Source: Lepidodermella squamata (taxonomy: Eukaryota > Gastrotricha). From it: a stretch of DNA of 64,000 bases. Within the stretch, counting starts at the first letter, position 1, and each line of letters starts with the position of its first letter. Positions 42,687 to 54,173 of the stretch are shown one piece after another. The DNA lies in contig JBLDXI010000007.1 in the NCBI GenBank assembly GCA_047495785.1, positions 1,116,001-1,180,000 of the forward strand, written 5' to 3'. The notes beneath the pieces were generated by a model, which saw nothing but the letters and a program-made list of their open reading frames with translations, did not search any database and had not been told where the DNA came from. Both the position numbers and the translations under genes were made by a program.

Positions 42687-43247
42687 TAGCGTTTCGGTAT
42701 AACTCTCCATTTGACGGTAATTATTTTACCGCAGCACGCAAACAAGGTCACCTCAATGCTTGTGCGGTAAAACGAACGCCGCAGCGTTTGTAAATTTTTA
42801 CCGCGCGCGTTACTTTTACCGTAGAAGCAATTGGGGCAGTTACTATTTAACGTAAGCTTTTGTCTTTCCACTTACTATACGGCTGACACGGCGAGCGAAA
42901 GAAGCATGCTGCATAGGAGCCATGGAGGAATCCCGCGCGCACACCATGGTAACGCGTCATTTTATAACACCCTAAACCAACAAGCAATATTTCTGTTATA
43001 CCCATGCTCTACGGCGGTTGCGTAACACGCTCTATTGTAAGAACGCGAGCAAAGACTCCGACTCTGTTATTTATATTTCTCCATAATATGAGCTGAACTT
43101 ACCGCAGAAAAAAATAATTTTACCGCGCGCGAGTATATGTATGCTTCAGAGTCGATGTAGTGCCGTTTACGGTAAATTGTTTACCGCAACTAGAGAACAA
43201 TGGCGAGATAGAGTTACCGTCAAATGGAGAGTTATGCCGAAACGCTA
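42687..43247. mobile_element. TA-flanked inverted-repeat element with ACCGC motifs (557 bp)
   Basis: TA at 42687-42688 and 43246-43247 border roughly 31-bp inverted ends beginning GCGTTTCGG(T/C)ATAACTCT, with one mismatch. The interior repeats TTTTACCGC, TTTACCG and GGTAAA many times in both orientations. No coding capacity. The TA target fits a Tc1/mariner-type or similar MITE. Confidence 0.8.
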
Positions 43248-43718
43248 ACGTCCTGATTTTGGCAGCAAATTTGATAAGGCTAAGTTATCTCAGCAGTCTA
43301 CATGAACGCTAGATGTTATTAAACGAAATATTAACTCGTTATTAAATCTAGAAAATTTATCGGCAGCATACTACGTGTAATTTCCTAAAGCTTTCAGAAA
43401 ATCAGGATAAATTCACCCCAGTTTGTCTGAGAAATCAAAATTTGGGCATTGATCTTGTCGCTTGATGGAATGGCGTATTCAATCCTACCTTCTCTTAGTC
43501 CCATCTCTTAAATTGATTTGCTTCCATTGCAAATCCGTCTGCCTTCTTGCGTGGTCAACACTCTCACCCTTCTTTCTGTAAAAACATAAATTTCTCTCTA
43601 TTGGAAAACCACGTCACTTCTGTGGTGAGGCGCCAGGAAATAACTTTCTTCTGAACTGCTGAGGCCTTCTTCCATATTTGCAAATATTTGCCATGAAATG
43701 AGTATTAGTATGAGTAAA

Positions 43719-44126
43719 CAGTAGTTTTGTGTTAAGCCGGACTCGATCTGTGCCAGAAGATTTAGTCCGGCTTAATGAAAGTCCGCTTTATTGTAAGCCG
43801 GACTGGTCCGGTTTAAAAATAAACAGGCATTTCTTCACAATTTATTCAAGAATATAAACGCTTTTAAGTAATAAGCTATTTAGTTGTTTAAAAAGTTCGA
43901 TTGTCGAGCTGGAATTAAGGTTTTGCCACAAGAGCGAACAGTTATTTCCCAAGACTGCGATCATTTTGCTGGAAAATCCACCCAAAACCAGCGTGGAGAG
44001 GGTGTTCATGCGCTCTGGATGGAAATTAGTCTATAAGCTGGACTTTTTTAAGTTAAATTCACTAAAAGTCAGTCCATTATAACGCAAGTCCGGCTTATGA
44101 TCGTCCTACTTAACGCAAAACTACTG
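43719..44126. mobile_element. pogo/Tigger-like MITE (408 bp)
   Basis: Ends CAGTAGTTTTGTGTTAAG and CTTAACGCAAAACTACTG are inverted repeats with one mismatch. The interior carries several AAGCCGGACT/AGTCCGGCTT words in both orientations. CAGTAG-type ends with nearby TAACG-TCCGG motifs are typical of pogo-family elements. A TA is present on the right side only. Confidence 0.65.
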
Positions 44127-44129
44127 TAA

Positions 44130-44440
44130 TTCAAAATAGGGTTGCTATTACCTGTCATTTATCCAGTGTTGTAACTCCGGCGCGGCGAACACATATTTTC
44201 CAACGGCAGATCATCGATAGGCGTAGCTGAGCAACATAAGCCGCAGCCAGCAACAAAGCGTCCAGCCCTCAACTGTCGCCAATTTATGATACCGTCCGCA
44301 AGTAAAACTATAAAATCTCGAACAATGGTTGCATGCTGCCCGATCGAAAAGTATTGTGCTCGCACGCCTTGAAAGAAATCGTAAAATCCTATTTCTTTTC
44401 TTTCGGACGGGCTCATATTGATCTCCACAGAAATGTGATA
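44130..44440 (+). repeat. Shared upstream block, copy B
   Basis: Homologue of 37950-38360: it has ACCTGTCATTTATCC, GGCGTAGCTGAGCAACATAA, ACCGTCCGCAAG, ATCTCGAACAATGGTTGCAT and CATATTGATCTCCACAGAAA. It lies 4 kb upstream of receptor B and directly abuts the pogo-like element. Confidence 0.65.
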
Positions 44441-44939
44441 GGAGATATAGCTCGTTGAAATGTAGAATTTACTGATAAAGATACCGTAAACAACAAACAC
44501 TCCTCCTTAAAACTAGAGTCTAATTTTTTCAACTTTTCCAAAAAATATGCGTTTTAGTTAAAAAAAAACTCTAGTCTCACTCTCGAGTTACCCACTAAAA
44601 ATGAAAATTTGATTTTATGGTTTCACTTCCCCGCGACTGAGCGTCTATACCCTTTCGGGTTTTGAGGAAGGCGAAGGCAAGGCAAACAAAAAGAACCTGT
44701 CACCCGCCCCCACGTCCGAGAGTATCTTGCTTTTGTTGTAAAATTCAAAATCTTCTTAAGTCTCGACAATTTTACGCCATTCGCCTCGATCTAGGGCAGT
44801 TGTTTCGGTCAATGTCCAATCAAAACGGTTATTTCGATAAATCACTACCAGCTTTACGAGGTCTGCCACGGGATCCGTCAGTTTTTTCCTTATTATATTT
44901 TCGGTTATTATATTTTATTATATTTCGAAAGAGCGGTAC

Positions 44940-45790
44940 TCTTTCGCTCAAGACGATGAATAAAGATGATGTAATGTAATGTAATGTAATGTAATGTAAT
45001 TTTCGGTTGTACGACCCACTCTTCTTAGACTTCTTTCGAACGAATCGAGCCACCTAGTTCGAGGTCTTCCCACCGGTCTCTGCCATTCCTTAGCGGCTAC
45101 CCACTTGTAAAGGTCGCAGACTGGCCCCGGTGGTGTCGGGTCACCTTTATCATCGATCATTAAGGCGTTGTTTTTCAATTAATCTACCCACTTCAATTAT
45201 TCCGCCACACATTGATAGTCTAATGTCTATGTTGGGAATATAGTCCATTGCTGTAATTCATAAAATGCATCGCTGCCACTTATATTCTTGGGTATTTAGC
45301 GCAATTTCTTCGTCTTCAGTAATATTCCATAACTCTCAGGCATACATCATTGCTGGAATAATAACGCATTTTCATATTTCTTATTTTACGGCCAAAGAGA
45401 CATCGTTAGCGTCGTTGAATAACTCGGATTTTGGCTTGTTTACATCCGTCCCAAGGTGCGAGGTGACAAAAATTTTCTCTTGGTCTGCCTCTTCATTCCT
45501 GTAAAAAACCCGCCTTTTACTTGTCACCTCTCACCTTGAAACGGATGTAAACTAGCCAAAATCCGAGTTATTCAACGACGCTAACGACATGTTTTCGGTT
45601 GCACTTGTACATAAATGTACTTATCGCGCTACCTGCTTTTGCAATGCGTGCTTCAAGTTCCTGGCTGATTTTGCCATCGTCAGTTATAATGCTACCTAAA
45701 TTCTTGAACGTGCTTACTTTTTCAAGATTGCGCTCCTCCTAGATGCAATCTCGGGTACCTTTAAGAGGCTGAAGCCGACATTAGATTTTG
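44940..45790 (-). mobile_element. Degenerate LINE fragment (RT C-terminal part)
   Basis: On the minus strand the frame reads VSTFKNLGSIITDDGKISQE then LEARIAKAGSAISTF, the classic region after the reverse-transcriptase domain of non-LTR elements. Further on, after stops, come PAMMYA and RPVGRPRTRWLD, the usual end of such ORF2 proteins. An (ATTAC)n tail, seen as (GTAAT)n at 44970-45001, marks the 3' end. Several in-frame stops and a MITE insertion (45407-45583) show it is dead. Confidence 0.75.
45407..45583. mobile_element. Long-arm foldback MITE nested in the LINE
   Basis: Arms of about 60 bp starting TAGCGTCGTTGAATAACTCG and ending in its reverse complement surround a spacer of about 50 bp. 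Outermost bases are TA on both sides. It sits within the LINE frame described at 44940-45790, separating RT and C-terminal parts, so it inserted after the LINE. Confidence 0.8.
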
Positions 45791-46540
45791 AGATGTTCCT
45801 GCCCAAAGAAGCGCGCAATTTTCTCTCCAGAATAATTGCACACAGTTTACTAATTACACTTAGCAGCGTTATTCTGCGGTAATTTTCACATGAAGATTTC
45901 GATTTCCTGAGTTTTATGAAGTCGCTTGACCATTATATTACGAATATTGCGCATGTTAACGCAAACCTTTTTGGTATTTTGAGAAAGTTTCTTTCGTCTT
46001 TTTACAGATATCGTACGCCTCGGGGTGCCACCATGGTGGCTTATTTTCTCTCACTTTGCCTTTGTTTTTGAAAAGTAGCGAGGAAAACTTCTCTTGCGGC
46101 GTCTAAGGTCGCCTTCTTGGTTTTAAGCCACTTATCCTCTGTCTCTTTTGCCTTATCAGAGCTATAATGGTCCTATTTAATTTAATTTTCTCGTCCCTCA
46201 GATTTTGGTGTTTAATTATTATCTTGGCAGTTTAAACGGGTTTCTGTTGTGAATGTATTTGAATTTCGCCGATAATCAACCGATGTTCGGACTCGAAGAT
46301 AGCTTCTTCCCTGACTAAACAGTTACTGAACAAATTTTCATTTGATTTTTCCACCAGAATGTGATCTTTAAATGACATATTAATGATGCACCATCACGCA
46401 CATAAAAATGCCAGTGGCATGTTGTATCTGGGACCAGTGGGACCAGTCGGCTTGCAAGCAGGTAAAACCATTGGGAAAATAAGCTTTCAAGCAGGTGAAA
46501 ACTGGTCCCTGAGACTACATGCCAGTGGAATTGGAAAGTG
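45791..46540. other. Probable further LINE debris
   Basis: CAATCTCGGGTACC-type words and TTTTGAAAAGTAGCGAGG suggest continuation of the dead LINE on the minus strand, but no clear motif can be read. No other gene. Confidence 0.3.
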
Positions 46541-46544
46541 CCAG

Positions 46545-46715
46545 TGGAAAATGTGCGTACTGGTGCGTGATGCGGTGATGGGTGGCTGAAAAGTGGCGTT
46601 TAATAAATTATAATAAACCAGTTTTTGCTGATTTTTTGTCTCATAATTCAATTATTGAATTTATGGTTTGCGTTAAAAGCTTTATCAATGAGTGGGGTCT
46701 CGGTTTTCGCTTTGG
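46545..46715 (+). repeat. Middle copy of the 170-bp dispersed repeat
   Basis: ATGTGCGTACTGG, then AATAAATTATAATAAA and ATTGAATTTATGGTTTGCGT, then AAAGCTTTATC. The same order occurs at 47475-47660 and, reversed, at 38945-39125; shorter pieces lie just upstream of receptors A and C near 40040 and 57500. Confidence 0.6.
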
Positions 46716-46929
46716 TCGCTTTTCTGCTTTTCAACTTCCGTTAATTTCCGTTAATCCGTTAATTTCTTCCTAATTTTTAATAAATATTTCCGCTTCATTA
46801 GACAGTGCCAGAATTATTAGTGCTAACAACAGTTCCGCCAGAAAAATTGAAGCAAAAGTAACGTGTTCTCGGATTTTTAGGCGTTACTATGGCCGAAATA
46901 GCGCGTTACTTTAAATTTGTTCAGTAACT

Positions 46930-47660
46930 CATTACTTGGGGTGGAACGCGATACTTATGCCGCAGTGAAGCGATGCCGATTTGGGTGCATTTCACCACGT
47001 GGCGAGCACATGTTTTGCTTAAAATTGTTCTAAGATAAAAGCTGCAGTTTTCTAGGAAGAATTTTTTTGCCATGAGCCGAGCTTGACGAACCTTCGGGCT
47101 TCGTGATTTTTCCAATGCTGCGCACCTCATTAAAAATTCATTAGGAAGAAGTCAACTCTTAAATACAGCAATTACTCTCGGTACACAAAAATCATACTGC
47201 CCTGAATGTGGAACAAGAGGATGATTTTTTTCCGACCAAGAAAAAAATCCAAGCAGTTGACTCTGACGAAATGTTATTCCCCAATCGAACCCAATCCGTA
47301 AAAGGTGAATGAGGCAAAATTCAACGCAAAACCGTTCTTCTTACAACTTTTTCACACACCATTTTCCAGCCATTACGCACATAGAAAATGCCAGTGGCTG
47401 GTAGTACCAGGTACTAGTCGAAAAATCTGCTTTAAAGCAGGCGAAAGCTGGTCCCAGATACCTCGCACCGAAATTTTTTATGTGCGCCATGGCAAGTGCG
47501 GCTGGAAAAGAGTGCGTAATAAATCAATGTTTTTCCTTTCGCTTGCTTGTCTGCTCCGGCCTTGGCGACCTTGGTGTCGTGCCAAACAATTTTTAGTCTC
47601 ATAATTAAATTATTGAATTTATGGTTTGCGTTGAAAGCTTTATCCACGAGTGTGATCTCT
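46930..47660. repeat. Right arm of the large inverted duplication
   Basis: Reverse-orientation homologue of 38935-39900. TTAAATACAGCAATTA, CATTAAAAATTCATTAGGA and CCAATCCGTAAAAGG match the reverse of the left arm. Contains one more copy of the 170-bp repeat at its right end (47475-47660). Confidence 0.6.
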
Positions 47661-48470
47661 GTTGCGTCGCTTTTTTTCGCTTTTCATGTTCCGCTAATTT
47701 TTAACCTCCACATTTTATCGATGAACATTTCCGCTATTCGCATATCCGCCCCAGTGTGATTATTCTTTTGTAAACATTTCCGCTTCAGTAGACTCCCGCT
47801 AACAAGAGGAGCAATAGATAGCGACGCCGCCATGTTTTTTCGCTTCGAAGTTATCCGCCAAAGTGATTTTTCGCAATATCAAATGAATCAAACTTTCGAA
47901 TTACCCAATAAATGTTCTTAATAGCTTATTTTTCGACTTTCACTCCGTCGAAGCTTGAACCTTTATCAACTATTCTTGGGCTTTTTCTCTTTGCTGTCTT
48001 GACAAATACCTCTGAGTTATTCCGAGCCCGTAAGATTACTGATATCATGAATTATTTTATGAGAGCAAAGAGCAGTTGTAACCTTTTCTAGAATTTATCT
48101 TCCAGCTTGTCAATTTGTTAAATGCAACCATGGGAGAGCCCTCTCGCTAAACTAGTGGTTACATCACGTAACCATCACTTTTATGTGATCTATAAGCGTA
48201 AACTATGAGCGGAAGTGTTTTCAGCGGGAATCAACTTTGGCGGAAAGATGATTGGCGGAAATGACATAAGGCGGAAATGATCATAGCGGAGAAAAATTCG
48301 ACGGAAATTGAGCAGCGAAGCTTAAAAAGCAGAGAAGCCATCACACGGTGGTCTGCTGTCTCCACATTACTATTTATCGCATATCCTGTCAAACCGACAT
48401 CGAAACTACTAATCTATAATCTAGTTTCTTTGCTGGTTACCTGACTTTTTTTTGATCAATGTATTTTTAG
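47661..48470. other. Intergenic upstream of receptor B
   Basis: Several (G/C)GGAAA and TTTCCGC words recur in both orientations (for example CATTTCCGC near 47727 and 47785, GGCGGAAATGA near 48255-48275), hinting at another decayed inverted-repeat element of about 0.6 kb. Exact ends cannot be set. No gene. Confidence 0.35.
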
Positions 48471-48534
48471 AGCTAATAGAATGTCTCAAGACAGTGACTA
48501 ATATTTTCTGTTTTCATTTGAGAACTATAATATT
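48471..48534 (+). promoter_or_regulatory. Conserved proximal promoter / 5' leader of receptor B
   Basis: TCTCAAGACAGTGACTAATA then TTTTCTGTTTTCATTTGAGA repeats the leader of receptors A and C. The TATAATT word seen upstream in A and C is replaced by GCTAATAGAATG here, so the core promoter may be weaker or shifted. Confidence 0.4.
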
Positions 48535-49895
48535 ATGCAAATAAGAATGGTTTTAACCGTCTTCTCAACAATATTCTTGGCGATCATCTTTGTCAGAGAA
48601 AGCTTGGCCCAGGGCAATGCCAGCAACATTTCGACTAATTTCAACCGTGATTACAACCCAGATGCTCTGCGCGATATGTTCTTCGAGCTTTGCCCGTTAG
48701 CAAAATCCAGCAATTTGCCGACCTCGTTCCATAGAAAGATTAATAACTTCTCGGTACCCATCAAAACGTACTTTGTATCCCGTCTATTAGCAATCAACGA
48801 TGTCAGCGATGTAGCAATGAGGTATCGCAAATTATCGAGTTATTCAAATTATTAAAATTTAATGATCATCATTCCAGCATGACTATTTCCAAGACATTGC
48901 GTATGTTTTGGGACATGCCGTGCGGAGAAGATATAAGGGAGCAGTTGTGGCCGGGTTACTCGGCTATGAAGCAAAGTTTACTTGATAGGATTCAATTCGA
49001 AGTTCCAACCGATCAAGTATGGTGGCCGGACATGCAACATATAAACGCCATTGGAGAATCACGACCGTTACGAGGGTAAACATCTGACAAGTTTGAAAAA
49101 TTTTACTTTGAAAAAATCCCGACTTGAAACTAAAGCTAAAATATGTAAATTGATTTTTCTTCCAGGGAAAGGTTGATAAAAGTGCGGCCATTTGTCGTTA
49201 CTGGGCCGAGATTTGTCATTTACACCGTGCGGACGTTTGAATCGAACTGTTATCACTTTAGCTACACCAAGTTCCCGTTCGACGTTGCAACTTGCACCTT
49301 AGAGTTCGAAAATGAAAATCTCAACAACGAGGTTGATATCGCGATCGACTCAGTTATCGTTGCAGCTAATTACAAGCCGCTCAGGAACGATGATATTTGG
49401 ACTTTCGTGAACTACAACGGGACAGTTTTTGACGCCGGCGGATATCTGCATGTCACTGTTACCCTAAGTCTGAAACGAAAGTTTCAATATTACGTCGGAA
49501 ATGTGCTTCTGCCTATGTTCACGCTTTTTCTTCTCCAAATTGCCTCTTTAATAATGGAACCTGAGCACCCGGACAGGCCCACCTTTTGTGTAACGATTAA
49601 TTTGGCAACCGCGGTTTTACTTGCCCTAGTATTTTCGCTTATTCCTCGAACGTCGGAGGACATTTATTTGATCAATGTCCTACTTGCCTTTATGATAATC
49701 TGCGCAATTCTCACGGCGTATGCCTTGGCCACCTGCACTCTCAGCGATTGGAAGCCCGCGCGACAAAAAATTGGAGTAAAATTGTTCCACAGAGGGATCA
49801 AGGTAATCAGGGTTGCTGACCTGGCGATGGCAATAGCGTCATTCATCATTGGCATGGCAGTAGTTGCATACTACGGAGTCAAAATGTTGGCTTGA
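48535..49895 (+). CDS. Cys-loop ligand-gated ion channel subunit B
   Basis: Exons 48535-48821, 48878-49075 and 49166-49895 give 404 residues. Signal peptide MVLTVFSTIFLAIIFVRESL. WWPDMQHINAIGE in the ligand-binding domain; Cys-loop C-YHFSYTK-FPFD-VAT-C with 14 residues. M2 is FCVTINLATAVLLALVFSLI and M4 VADLAMAIASFIIGMAVVAY. It is closer to C than to A over M2-M4. Four more residues than A lie after the signal peptide (NFNRDYNPDAL). All membrane and loop features are intact, so it is presumably functional. Confidence 0.88.
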
Positions 49896-50340
49896 GGATT
49901 TTTCCGATCTGAAGGCTCTATCATATATCGATACGAACCCACTCCTTTTTTATCTATGCATGACAATTAACGGCCATTAATAATGCTAATGTTGTTAAAT
50001 TGATAATGCTGTTATGTTTCTGACCTCGCGCTGCATAATTGTGCATGTGGTTTATTCATTCATTGAAGGAGCCTTAACGCCCAGAAGAGGACAATTGTCA
50101 AAATGCTAATCGGTAATCTTTAAACATAAACCGGTGAGTCAGATAGAATCAGCATATTGTTTTGATAGGATGTACCTTGTATCATAACATGCCGTTTATC
50201 ACGAGCATTCCAAAAGTGTAAGCAAAGTATTATATATAAAATAGTAATTGTTAATAAACATGCATACTAATGGGAAATCATTTACCTGTCCATAACAAAT
50301 CGGAAAGGCTAAGAGAAGCTTCCATCCAACTATCGTTTAA
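49896..50340. other. 3' flank of receptor B
   Basis: The first 150 bp (GGATTTTTCCGATCTGAAGG, TATCATATATCGATACGAA) match the 3' flank of receptor C very closely and that of A more loosely. Then ordinary AT-rich DNA up to the LINE fragment. Confidence 0.45.
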
Positions 50341-50344
50341 AAAC

Positions 50345-51263
50345 ATATCGCCGGCGCCAAAAGTGAAGCCCGAAAAGGCTTGTTTGCTTTAAAGCTGGCT
50401 GCAAAATTTGTTGACAGGAGGACGGCGATAATGATGGCGAATGGCTTGGTGTTCAGCCATTTGAACTACGGCGATATTACACTAGGCCAGGCTGTGCCAA
50501 CAACGCTTAGCAGACTTCAGTCGACCCAGGACAAAGCGGTGAAGATTATTTGTGGTGCCAACCATCTCGCGGATCCTGAACCGCTTCGGCATCGCCTCGG
50601 ATGGGTAACGGTGCACCAAAAGCACGCGATTCATCTGGCGACTTTCGTCTGGAAATGTGTTAACGGACAAGCGCCAACAGCGATGCAGGCAATATTCAAA
50701 CTGAACGAACCGACCCAATACGACATGCGCAACTTCGAACCAATGTTCAAACCGACTTACGATTCTCTGCGCGGTACTTTGAGTCTAAGTTATCGAGGAC
50801 CCAATTTATGGAACCAACTTCCTCTTGAGGCACAGCAATCTGAAACGGCCGAGAATTGTCGCGAGGTAGTTTACCAGTACTACTACGGAATGAATGCCGC
50901 TAAATTACCCCAGTGATCATCATTTTTGTTCTGATTTAATTTTGATACACTTTGTTGTGATTTATATACTTTAATTCCTGATACTGAAATGGACCTGATT
51001 GAATACACTTTATTTTTATACTGCTGAAATGCTGCTGTTTTGTTTTATTACACTACTGTTGCGATTTTTACTATTACCTATCATTATTATATTATATACA
51101 CATTGACGTGTATTTCTAATCCTAATTCTATAACTTTGTTTCTTCTACAACACCTTTCCTGTCCTAAATGTGATCCTGTCCTGCAATTATATGTTGTTTT
51201 CCTTATACTTTGTCAAGCTTCCCTCTTTGGGTGTAATAGCTTCTAAATAAATAAATAAATAAA
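50345..51263 (+). mobile_element. 5'-truncated LINE fragment
   Basis: An open frame to 50916 encodes the C-terminal end of a non-LTR reverse transcriptase: HLNYGDITLGQA, LQSTQDKAVKIICG, HRLGWVTVHQKHAI and LSYRGPNLWNQLP, the standard order after the RT domain. A 3' region of about 330 bp ends in an (AAAT)n tail at 51243-51263. The frame is intact to its stop, so the copy is fairly young; its 5' end is missing. Confidence 0.8.
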
Positions 51264-51528
51264 TCTTCCTGGTTTTAAAACCTGAGCGAAATGAATCGGT
51301 CATAACTTTTCCAAAAAACGTGCGAAATCAAATTCCATAAAATAGGTGGGCCATAATAACTGGAACGCCAACCGATCTACAGGCTGTTCTATTTAAAACC
51401 GAACATCCTGTCGTAGTACTGGCAAATAAAGCTGCCGGCTATTTTAGTAAATTATTTTCATCATTTTTTAAAATTATTTTCAATTATGTTTTCCATTGCG
51501 CGATACCCTTGAATTTCGTTTTTCATAT
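51264..51528. other. Short spacer
   Basis: No feature seen between the LINE tail and the end of the disrupted gene. Confidence 0.3.
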
Positions 51529-51862
51529 TTAAGCCGATAAAACCTGACTTGTGACTTCGCCGTGGGACATCCGGGCCTTGTTTACTCGATAGATAATGGC
51601 CTTCTGAATCCCGGCCAGTATTTGCGGCTGGGTCAAATTAGTCGCAACCATGCCGCAACTTCGAAGAAATCCGAACAACAACTCGGTTGCATCGTCGCGA
51701 AAGTGGTGGATACGAACGAAATTGAAACCGTGATTCTCGAAAAGTGACTTCGAGAAGCGAGACCATCTGGATTATCAGGCAATCTTCCGCTACATCATTC
51801 ATCTGGTCGTGCAGTAGGTGAGAGAATAAATCCCCTCCACCAGGACGGCCAATCACTTGATC

Positions 51863-53217
51863 CATGTGACGTAGATAGGACGCCGCACTCAGAGCACGCC
51901 GGCAGACAAGAAGACGTGTTCACTTTTTTCCTCATTAATATTCAGAATATTTCGCAGCTTAAAAAAAATAATATGGTCGGGCTCAATTTGAAGTTGTTTA
52001 ATATTTAAAATTAAACAATTTAAAATTAATTAGTTCAAGTTTCAAAGATCGCAAAAAGTAGTGATTTGGCGCGGTTTCCGAGACTCTACAAAGAGGAGAT
52101 GCATCTTTAAAGATGAATTCAGCTGATGAAATGGCAGCATCTGCTCAAAATTACACACAAACAGCACAAGAAATATTCGTCGCATTTACACTAGACTACC
52201 CAGTAATTATCCAATTTAATTACTTTCACTGTTATGCAATCATTTTCACGAAAGACTTAATGCGTGGTTTTATCCATTTTTTTTTAAATTAATTCATCAT
52301 ATTTGGCACTTACTTGGTCGAGAAGAAATTTCACAAAATTAGCTCGACTGAGGTCTATAAGCTTCTATAAGCCTATATCACCTCGCTTCAAGCTTGCTAT
52401 GAAATGAAATCCGCCGAATTTGTTACGAATTTTTCTGAGAAAAAGTAAAAATAATTTGAAAGATTGAAAAATAGTGTTTAAAACCGATACTTCTAGATTG
52501 CGGATCAACACTGAAGAAATATTGCGATTGCTATTCGAATATTATTAAAATAATTTAGGGAGAATTTTCTCATAGAAATATTTGAAAATTCAATGTACTT
52601 TAAGCTTGTGTTTGAACCATGAAAAGGAACGCTTAACGAAACCTCCGATATCAATTTTTCTGATTTTTGAGTTTTTCCAAGTATTTTTCCGTATTACCGA
52701 TATACCGCTGTACAATACCTACACGGTGGCTGGAAACTGCCCTAGTGACGCGATTCGTTGCATAATTCTATATAGGAGAATTTGGGCAAAATGTAGAAGT
52801 TCTTATAATTTTGAAATCGATCATTTCTATTTTTCCAGACAGAGAATTGTATCGATCACGTGCAAGCCAAAAATGTGATTGCGAAATTGCGATGACTTGA
52901 AACCGCAAAATTTGATTTTTAAATCGCTTTGTCGTGACTTGTTAACAGCGCCCATAAAAATTTCCCACAAAAATAAAAACAGCAACCCTTGAAAAACAGC
53001 GCTCACTCGAGTTAAAGTAAAAATGATGATGCAACAATCGAAGTAATCAACATCGATAATTACGAAGTAGCTCGTGTAAATGCGACGATTGGGGTGGAAA
53101 ATAATGACATGATTCATCTCATTAAATTTGAAACGATGAACTTTGCCCCTTATTAGTCTGACTTCAGTTTTTCGTGTCCGAAAACCTCTTAGTGCGGCGT
53201 CCTATCTACGTCACATG
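51863..53217. mobile_element. P-element-like inverted-repeat element (1,355 bp) with perfect 8-bp TSD
   Basis: Terminal inverted repeats of about 32 bp (one mismatch) begin CATGTGACGTAGATAGGACG. Direct repeats ACTTGATC at 51855-51862 and 53218-53225 are identical. An 8-bp duplication together with a terminus starting CATG and a repeat of about 31 bp matches the layout of P-superfamily elements; hAT also makes 8-bp duplications but usually has CAG ends. No long reading frame is inside, so it is non-autonomous. Confidence 0.8.
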
Positions 53218-53707
53218 ACTTGATCGAGCTTTGCTACATAGAATGCGGCTTTTCGTGAAGACATTTCGTCCATCTGGATGACACAGTCGGTGGCATTTCG
53301 CGGGTTAATGATCGAAACTGCAAAGTTAATGATTTAAAAAGAATGATAATTAATGATCAGGGAATATTACCAACCTGTTTCCAGAAAACGAATGAGACGC
53401 TGACTAGCCCTGCTTTGACTGGTATTCGTTCCAACCACCTGTACACTGTTGTCCGGCACGGGACTCTTGCGACTCATTAAAATAACGCTTACGGCATTTT
53501 CGAAGACACGCAAGCCACGATTCGGGAGTTGTGGTGCATCAGGTGAATTTTCCGCTCGCTCAAATTTCTTGCTAGCTTTTCGTCTTTCTGTCTGGTTCAT
53601 CAATTTCACTTTGGCTCGCAATTCATCGATGGTGTCACCCTGGCGACCCTGGCGTTTTCGAGCTGGTGTTTGAGCACTAGATTCTACAGCGTTACCCACA
53701 GGTCGAC

Positions 53708-54173
53708 CAGAGACTTTGATTTGATTTGATTTGATTGTGATTTGATTTGATTTAGGCCATTTTTTGATGATTTGATTTAGAAAACTCAGGATGATTTGAT
53801 TTGATTTAAATTTAGCCCACTTGATTTACGGCTGATTTATAAAAATCAGCACTCTCGGAATTTTCCCTGTTGCTAAACATGAGAACTCACATTTGCCTTG
53901 AAAACAGCCGTTTTCCAAAGCCTCGAGCTATTCATACCCTTTCACACTCATTCTGCCAAAACCAAGCTTGAAATTTGAAAGCATCCCCAGAAATTTACAA
54001 TGATACTCATGTTTCCCCATGCGAAAGATTTGATTTGATTTGATTTAAACGGGCCTGATGATTTGATTTGATTGATTTACTATCGATTTTTGGGGGATTT
54101 GATTTGAAATGATTGATTTACAAAGACCTGTGATTTACTGAAGAAATCAAATCAAATCAAATCAAAGTCACTG
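53708..54173. mobile_element. hAT-like MITE with TTTGA-repeat ends and perfect 8-bp TSD (466 bp)
   Basis: Ends CAGAGACTTTGATTTGATTT and its near-complement at 54154-54173 (one mismatch, ends ...AAAGTCACTG). Direct repeats AGGTCGAC at 53700-53707 and 54174-54181 are identical. The subterminal regions are built from many GATTT/AAATC pentamers. CAG ends and an 8-bp duplication indicate hAT. No coding capacity. Confidence 0.85.

Noticed and set aside
44970-45001. (GTAAT)n as an independent microsatellite
   Set aside because: It sits exactly where the 3' tail of the minus-strand LINE is expected, so it is part of that element.
51863-54173. The two 8-bp-flanked elements as transposon-derived introns (introners)
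   Set aside because: The available GT and AG positions within or beside the duplications do not restore the frame for either element (one gives a one-base loss, the other a stop), so clean splicing is not supported.
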